Shown in pieces: positions 23,007 through 27,554 of a DNA stretch of 27,554 nt. The notes under the pieces are model-generated. The model searched no databases. It saw nothing but the letters and a program-made list of their open reading frames with translations, and had not been told where the DNA came from. The first letter of the stretch is position 1. Every line of letters begins with the position of its first letter. The position numbers and the translations under genes are program-made. This DNA is from Nitrospinota bacterium (lineage in GTDB: Bacteria > Nitrospinota > Nitrospinia > UBA9942): contig JACRGN010000001.1 of the NCBI GenBank assembly GCA_016234205.1, positions 1 through 27,554 on the forward strand. Reading direction: 5' to 3'.

Positions 23007-25088
23007 ATGGCAGATAAAACAAAGTCAGTATCAACATTTACAAAATACAGTGATGCAGCAATAGCCGCAGCAGTGGTAGGCATACTGATTGTGATGATCA
23101 TACCTCTGCCTACTATCATGCTTGATATACTACTCTCATTAAGTATAACCATTGGTATCATTATTCTGCTTGTATCAATGTATATACTCAAGCCATTGGA
23201 ATTCTCTGTGTTTCCATCTTTACTGCTTGTAGTTACTCTTTACAGGCTTGCACTGAATGTGGCATCCACAAGGATAATACTCCTCCATGGCAGTGAGGGT
23301 CCGTCAGCAGCAGGAGAGGTAATAAAATCATTCGGGCAGTTTGTTGTAGGGGGAAATTATGTTGTAGGTGCGGTAGTATTTTTAATCCTTGTAATAATAA
23401 ATTTTGTTGTTATCACAAAAGGCACGGTAAGGACATCAGAGGTAGCTGCAAGATTTACATTGGATGCTATTCCCGGCAAACAGATGAGTATTGATGCTGA
23501 CCTGAACGCAGGGATAATAGATGAAAAAGGTGCAAGGGATAGGAGAAGAAAATTAGAGCAGGAGGCGGATTTTTACGGGGCTATGGATGGTTCTATAAGA
23601 TTTGTAAGGGGGGATGCCATTGCCGGCATAATAATAACCGCCATCAATATACTCGGAGGTTTCTCAATAGGTGTCATCCAGCAGGGTATGGATATCAGAG
23701 AGGCTGCAGAGGTTTATACATTGCTCACAATAGGTGACGGGCTTGTAGCACAGATACCAGCACTTATTGTATCTACCGCCGCAGGTATAGTTGTTACAAG
23801 GGCGGCTGCAGAGGATAATCTTGGAAGGGAGATCTCAAAACAGCTCCTCTTACACCCGAGGGCGTTCGTTATTGCATCGGTGGTCCTCTTCTTCTTTGCA
23901 ATGATTCCAGGGCTTCCACATCTTGCATTTATATTACTCGGCATGATTGCAGGCGGCATAGCCTATGTTACCATGCAGGCTCAGAGTGAAGCGGCAAAAG
24001 AGGAGAAGAAAAAAGAGGAGGAGGCTAAGGCTAAGGCACCGCTTCCAGAAAAGGTTGAGTCATTACTGCCTCTTGACCCCCTTGAGCTTGAAGTGGGCTA
24101 TGAGTTAATCCCCCTTGTTGATGTAGAACAGGATGGGGAGCTTCTTGACAGGATAAAATCTCTGAGGAGACAGTTTGCACTTGAGATGGGGATTATAGTC
24201 CCCCCCATGCATATAAGGGATAATCTTCAGTTAAAGCCAAATGAATATACAGTCCTTATAAAGGGCGTTGTTGTTGCAAAGGGCGAATTGATGATGAATA
24301 GTTACCTGGCAATGAATCCGGGCACAGTGAGCAGAGAGATGGAGGGGGTGGCGACAAAAGAGCCGACATTCGGGCTTCCAGCCATCTGGGTTTCTGAAGG
24401 AGATAGAGAGGGGGCAAAGGCAGCAGGATATACTGTTGTTGATGTTACAACCGTTATTACAACCCATATTAAGGAGATTATAAAGACACATTCCCCTGAG
24501 CTTTTAGGCAGGCAGGAGGTTCAGTCACTTCTGGATAATCTAAAAGAGAGCCACCCGAAGGTTATAGAGGAATTGATTCCGAATCTCCTTACACTCGGAG
24601 GGGTTCAGAAGATACTCCAGAATTTATTAAAGGAGCAGATATCAATAAGGGACATACTGACAATATTGGAGACACTTGCGGATTATGCCCCTCTGACCAA
24701 AGACCCTGATATCCTGACCGAATATGTAAGGCAGGCACTGGCAAGGCCTATCACTAAACAATATCAATCCCCCGATGGAAGCATATCCGTTATGGTAGTT
24801 GACAGGGAGATAGAGGATATTATTGCAGGCTCAATCCAGCAGACGGCTCAGGGGTCATATCTGTCACTTGAGCCGACTACTGCACAGAAGATATTAAACA
24901 GGATAAAACAGGGGATGGAGAGATTTGGGGTAATAAGCACCCAGCCGATAATCCTTTCGTCACCGAGGATAAGGCTTCATCTAAAGAGGCTTACAGAGAG
25001 ATTTATACCTAATCTCGTAATACTCTCACATAATGAGATTACATCAGACGCCCAGGTGCAGACACTGGGGATGGTGAGTTTGAAGTAA
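23007..25088 (+). CDS. flhA: Flagellar export protein FlhA
   Basis: 693 residues from the ATG at 23007; an upstream in-frame TTG at 22983 lies inside the repeat and is rejected. The membrane half has about eight segments and the FHIPEP-type signature (RRKLEQEADFYGAMDGSIRF, then VRGDAIAGI). The charged linker (EEKKKEEEAKAKA, about 335-347) leads to the cytoplasmic domain that forms the nonameric ring and receives export substrates. No ribosome binding site is visible at the start. Confidence 0.97.
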   Translation: MADKTKSVSTFTKYSDAAIAAAVVGILIVMIIPLPTIMLDILLSLSITIGIIILLVSMYILKPLEFSVFPSLLLVVTLYRLALNVASTRIILLHGSEGPSAAGEVIKSFGQFVVGGNYVVGAVVFLILVIINFVVITKGTVRTSEVAARFTLDAIPGKQMSIDADLNAGIIDEKGARDRRRKLEQEADFYGAMDGSIRFVRGDAIAGIIITAINILGGFSIGVIQQGMDIREAAEVYTLLTIGDGLVAQIPALIVSTAAGIVVTRAAAEDNLGREISKQLLLHPRAFVIASVVLFFFAMIPGLPHLAFILLGMIAGGIAYVTMQAQSEAAKEEKKKEEEAKAKAPLPEKVESLLPLDPLELEVGYELIPLVDVEQDGELLDRIKSLRRQFALEMGIIVPPMHIRDNLQLKPNEYTVLIKGVVVAKGELMMNSYLAMNPGTVSREMEGVATKEPTFGLPAIWVSEGDREGAKAAGYTVVDVTTVITTHIKEIIKTHSPELLGRQEVQSLLDNLKESHPKVIEELIPNLLTLGGVQKILQNLLKEQISIRDILTILETLADYAPLTKDPDILTEYVRQALARPITKQYQSPDGSISVMVVDREIEDIIAGSIQQTAQGSYLSLEPTTAQKILNRIKQGMERFGVISTQPIILSSPRIRLHLKRLTERFIPNLVILSHNEITSDAQVQTLGMVSLK

Positions 25089-25095
25089 ATAAAAC

Positions 25096-25160
25096 AGGTT
25101 TAGGTTAAGGCTGAGGTTTAGAATTTCTAAAACCTTAACCTTAACCTTAACCTTAACCTA
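25096..25160. repeat. Paired-word hairpin, TTAAGG type, flhA/flhF spacer
   Basis: The left arm (25096-25121) is AGGTTTAGGTTAAGGCTGAG then GTTTAG; the right arm (25129-25160) carries four tandem CCTTAA units. It ends 2 bases before the flhF ATG, leaving no room for a Shine-Dalgarno. Confidence 0.9.
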
Positions 25161-25162
25161 CT

Positions 25163-26383
25163 ATGATTGTAAAACGATTTGAGGCGGTAGATATGCAGGA
25201 GGCATTGAAGCTCATCAAGAGTGAGATGGGGTCAAATGCCGTTATACTCTCCACAAAAAGCATTAGGAAGGGAGGAGGCTCTTTCGGATTATTTGGAAGG
25301 CCTTTGATTGAGGTTACTGCTGCAATAGATAATGATAAGAAAATAGCGGCTAAGAATGAGGATTCAAAGGTAAGAAAACCCGACCCCTATTTCTCATATA
25401 TCTCATCTCTGCTGTCACCAATGAAAGATGACATAAACGATTTAAAGGAAATTATAAAAAAATATAACTCCGACCCCCAAACTTCGAACTCCGAACCACG
25501 ATTAAAGGCTGATGTAGAGGAACTAAAGTCCATGATGGGCTTTATTATAAAGCACTCTGGAATGGCGGAGGATTTTGCCATAGCCCCTGAATATCTGATT
25601 CCCTATCAGAGGATGATTTCAAATGGGGTTAGTGAGAAATATGCATCTGACCTTATAGACAAGACGCAAGATGCAAGAGGCAATATACAAGATGAAAATC
25701 TAATAATTGACAGACTGGCAGATGAAATTATGAAATCTGTAAAGACAAACGGGTCTATTAGTGATGAAAAAGGTGGTAGAAAGGTGATAGCATTTATTGG
25801 ACCAACAGGTGTTGGCAAGACTACAACTATAGCAAAGATTGCAGCAGCCGAGACCTTTAATAAAAAGAAGGTGGCTATTATCACAGTCGATACATACCGT
25901 ATTGCCGCAATTGAACAGATTAAGATTTATGCAAAGATAATCGGGATTCCTGTAGATGTTGTTTTGACTCCGGAGGAACTCAGGGTTACTATAGAAATGC
26001 ACAGAGATAAAGATGTTATCCTGATAGATACGGCAGGGAGGAGCCACAAGAACGATACACAGCTTCTTGAAGTATCGGAATTTTTCAATCCACTGAGCCG
26101 GTTTTGCGATAGTGGCGAAATGGAGACTCATCTTGTTCTTGGTGCTAATGCAGATGAGAGGAATATTGAGGATACAATAGAAAGATTCAAGGCTGTTACT
26201 AACATAGACAGACTCCTCTTTACAAAACTTGACGAGGCAGGTATTTTTGGGGTTATATATAATCAGTCTCTGAGAACCGGCATCCCTCTCTCATATTTTA
26301 CAACAGGACAGAAGGTTCCGGAGGATATTGAGGCTGCAACATCAGAAAGAGTGGCGGATTTGATATTACAGTTATCAAAATAA
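25163..26383 (+). CDS. flhF: SRP-type GTPase FlhF
   Basis: 406 residues. N-terminal B domain (MIVKRFEAVDMQEALKLIKS), then the NG domain: P-loop GPTGVGKTTT at 213-222, DTYRIAAIEQI, DTAGRSHKN and TKLDEAG. FlhF places the flagellum at the pole, together with FlhG. The poorly conserved region between the B and NG domains carries two repeat-derived stretches (residues about 103-113 and 166-178). No ribosome binding site. Confidence 0.95.
   Translation: MIVKRFEAVDMQEALKLIKSEMGSNAVILSTKSIRKGGGSFGLFGRPLIEVTAAIDNDKKIAAKNEDSKVRKPDPYFSYISSLLSPMKDDINDLKEIIKKYNSDPQTSNSEPRLKADVEELKSMMGFIIKHSGMAEDFAIAPEYLIPYQRMISNGVSEKYASDLIDKTQDARGNIQDENLIIDRLADEIMKSVKTNGSISDEKGGRKVIAFIGPTGVGKTTTIAKIAAAETFNKKKVAIITVDTYRIAAIEQIKIYAKIIGIPVDVVLTPEELRVTIEMHRDKDVILIDTAGRSHKNDTQLLEVSEFFNPLSRFCDSGEMETHLVLGANADERNIEDTIERFKAVTNIDRLLFTKLDEAGIFGVIYNQSLRTGIPLSYFTTGQKVPEDIEAATSERVADLILQLSK
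25469..25500. repeat. TCGAACTCCGAAC-type word inside flhF
   Basis: CCGACCCCCAAACTTCGAAC then TCCGAACCACG, degenerate CGAAC copies translated as SDPQTSNSEPRL in the variable linker of FlhF. Confidence 0.55.
25659..25694. repeat. GCAAGATGCAAGA-type word inside flhF
   Basis: ACAAGACGCAAGATGCAAGA then GGCAATATACAAGATG, copies of CAAGA translated as DKTQDARGNIQDE just before the NG domain. Confidence 0.6.
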
Positions 26384-26390
26384 TAAAGAG

Positions 26391-26541
26391 GAACACGAAT
26401 TTCACTAATATACGAATGCCACGTATAAAATCTAAATAAATTTTTTTATTAGTTATTTGTGTAATTTGTCCATTCGTATCATTCGTGTTCAGATTTTTGT
26501 TCTTGATTTTAATCTATGGTAATCTGTGAAATCTGTGGATA
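26391..26541. repeat. Paired-word hairpin, ACACGAAT type, plus one-armed word, flhF/flhG spacer
   Basis: The left arm (26391-26418) begins GAACACGAAT and ends TACGAATG; the right arm (26471-26490) is CATTCGTATCATTCGTGTTC, its complement. A separate one-armed block (26509-26541, ATGGTAATCTGTGAAATCTG) belongs to the ACAGAT family. Unlike most neighbours, flhG after this spacer has a fair ribosome binding site. Confidence 0.85.
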
Positions 26542-26560
26542 AAGGGATTTAGGTGAATTT

Positions 26561-27427
26561 ATGGATCAGGCAGGGACATTAAGAAAAATGACGAAGACAA
26601 TGAGAGATGAGAGGGGTTTGTTGTCTAAAGGGAAGGCAGGCAATTCTACAGCAAGAGGCATTGCCGTGGCAAGCGGTAAAGGTGGTGTCGGAAAGACAAA
26701 TATTGTTGCAAATGTTGCCTACAGCCTTATAAAATTGGGCAAAAGGGTTCTGATTTTTGATGCCGATGTCGGGCTGGGGAATATTCACATACTCCTCGGG
26801 CTTATGCCAAAATATACATTGCAGAATGTTCTGGACGGCACTAAGGAGATGGGTGATATACTGTTAGAAGGCCCTGGGGGGATAAAGATACTCCCTGCCA
26901 GCTCAGGGAATAAAAAGTTCAGCGAACTCTCCATTGAAGAAAAGCTGCTCCTCAGGGCTGAGCTTGAATTCCTTGAAAATAGATTTGATTATATACTCTT
27001 TGACATAGGTGCAGGCATCTCCTCCAATGTCATGTATTTTTGCACAGGGGCACATGAAATTGTGATAATATCTACTCCTGAGCCTACATCATTTGCTGAT
27101 GCATACGCCATCATGAAGGTTCTTTCAAGGGACTATATGAGAAGCTCTTTTAAATTAGTTGTCAATTCTGTAAAGAATAAGGCAGAGGGGGTGGACATAT
27201 TCAACAGGCTCAATAAGGTTGCGGATAGATTCCAGCTGAATATATCCCTCAATTTTCTCGGGCATATACTCAGTGATGATAGTGTGACGAAATCGGTCAG
27301 GGAGCAGAAACTATTTTTAGAAAAATATCCAAACGCACCTGCAAGTGTCTGTGTAAGGTCAATCGCAAGAGAGATTATTAATACAAACATAGAGCAGGGT
27401 TTGGAATGGGAGAATATATTAAAATAG
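26561..27427 (+). CDS. flhG: MinD-like ATPase FlhG (flagellar number regulator)
   Basis: 288 residues. The deviant Walker A GKGGVGKT is at 39-46, with FDADVGLGNIHILLGL and DIGAGISSNV following. FlhG limits flagellar number and works with FlhF and the switch proteins. AGGTGA stands 6 bases before the ATG. It sits in the standard flhF-flhG-fliA order. The C-terminus has the hydrophobic/charged pattern of the membrane-targeting helix (REIINTNIEQGLEWENILK). Confidence 0.94.
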   Translation: MDQAGTLRKMTKTMRDERGLLSKGKAGNSTARGIAVASGKGGVGKTNIVANVAYSLIKLGKRVLIFDADVGLGNIHILLGLMPKYTLQNVLDGTKEMGDILLEGPGGIKILPASSGNKKFSELSIEEKLLLRAELEFLENRFDYILFDIGAGISSNVMYFCTGAHEIVIISTPEPTSFADAYAIMKVLSRDYMRSSFKLVVNSVKNKAEGVDIFNRLNKVADRFQLNISLNFLGHILSDDSVTKSVREQKLFLEKYPNAPASVCVRSIAREIINTNIEQGLEWENILK

Positions 27428-27484
27428 GGGTAAGTGGTAAGGATTAAGGGGTAACTTAACCCTTGTCGCTTAATCCTTAATCCT
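27427..27484. repeat. Paired-word hairpin, GGATTAAGG type, flhG/fliA spacer
   Basis: The left arm is GGGGTAAGTGGTAAGGATTA then AGGGGTAA; the right arm (27455-27484) is CTTAACCCTTGTCGCTTAAT then CCTTAATCC. It fills the spacer to within 7 bases of the next ATG. Confidence 0.8.
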
Positions 27485-27490
27485 GAATTT

Positions 27491-27554
27491 ATGAATCCAT
27501 ATGTTGAACAGCATTTTCATAAATACAAAAAGATAAATCCTGCCGAGAGAGAGA
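27491..27554 (+). CDS. fliA: Probable flagellar sigma factor FliA (sigma-28), N-terminus only
   Basis: 21 codons read: MNPYVEQHFHKYKKINPAER then E. The 'NPAERE' context is like the region before sigma-28 region 2 (usually followed by helices such as ...VVKYLPLVKYIA). Position immediately after flhG is the usual site of fliA. Too short for certainty. Confidence 0.6.
   Translation, partial: MNPYVEQHFHKYKKINPAERE

Noticed and set aside
25129..25160. Tandem CCTTAA units as a CRISPR array or telomere-like repeat
   Set aside because: Units are 6 bases with no spacers, and they pair with a complementary arm just upstream; this is a hairpin spacer.
26391..26490. flhF/flhG hairpin as a rho-independent terminator
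   Set aside because: There is no G+C-rich stem with a following T run; the arms are A/T-rich and far apart, and flhG probably continues the operon.

Overview
The window (about 40% G+C by eye) looks like chromosomal DNA of a motile, diderm bacterium. The flagellar order fliL-fliM-fliN-fliO-fliP-fliQ-fliR-flhB-flhA-flhF-flhG-fliA, a sigma-54 promoter in front of it, and many short palindromes read through in frame suggest a Nitrospirota-like or deltaproteobacteria-like lineage. That placement is inference; no taxonomic marker was compared.

Layout. (1) 1-3437, minus strand: a biotin operon, read leftwards as M50 protease, BioH-like esterase, BioC, and a continuous BioD-BioA fusion that runs off the left edge. 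(2) 3438-6236: an accessory patch. It holds a PIN toxin with a 55-residue partner, a standalone HsdR_N-like nuclease followed by an attC-like palindrome, and two decayed genes (an integrase N-terminus and a DUF5618-like protein) beside tRNA-Pro(UGG). (3) 6343-8902: a divergent pair, a UMF1-type MFS transporter (-) and a PHP-domain protein (+). (4) 8941-12845, minus strand: a compact run of VapB, VapC, a 48-aa ORF, an AlbA_2/Schlafen-like protein, a DNA methyltransferase with a nuclease-like tail, and an MjaI-family restriction enzyme. (5) 12905-14218 (-): a radical SAM protein. (6) 14323-16218 (+): trpD and trpC. (7) 16329-27554 (+): a sigma-54 promoter and the flagellar export/switch operon, ending in flhF, flhG and the start of a probable fliA.

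The most unusual property cuts across the genes. Many intergenic spacers (trpD/trpC, fliL/fliM, fliP/fliQ, fliR/flhB, flhB/flhA, flhA/flhF, flhF/flhG, flhG/fliA) consist almost wholly of two reverse-complementary arms. Each arm is built from degenerate copies of a short word (TGACAC-type, TTAAGG-type, ACAGATGAACACAG-type, ACACGAAT-type). Where such a hairpin fills the spacer, the next gene usually lacks a clear Shine-Dalgarno sequence. Other short palindromes or tandem words lie inside reading frames with the frame kept open: bioD/bioA junction, bioC, bioH, PHP, radical SAM, fliO (twice), fliP and flhF. They seem to have supplied parts of the signal peptides of FliO and FliP.

Functionally, the left operon makes the pimeloyl moiety and later biotin intermediates, the centre is a defence and toxin-antitoxin cluster, and the right third builds the flagellar C-ring and export gate and controls flagellar number and placement.
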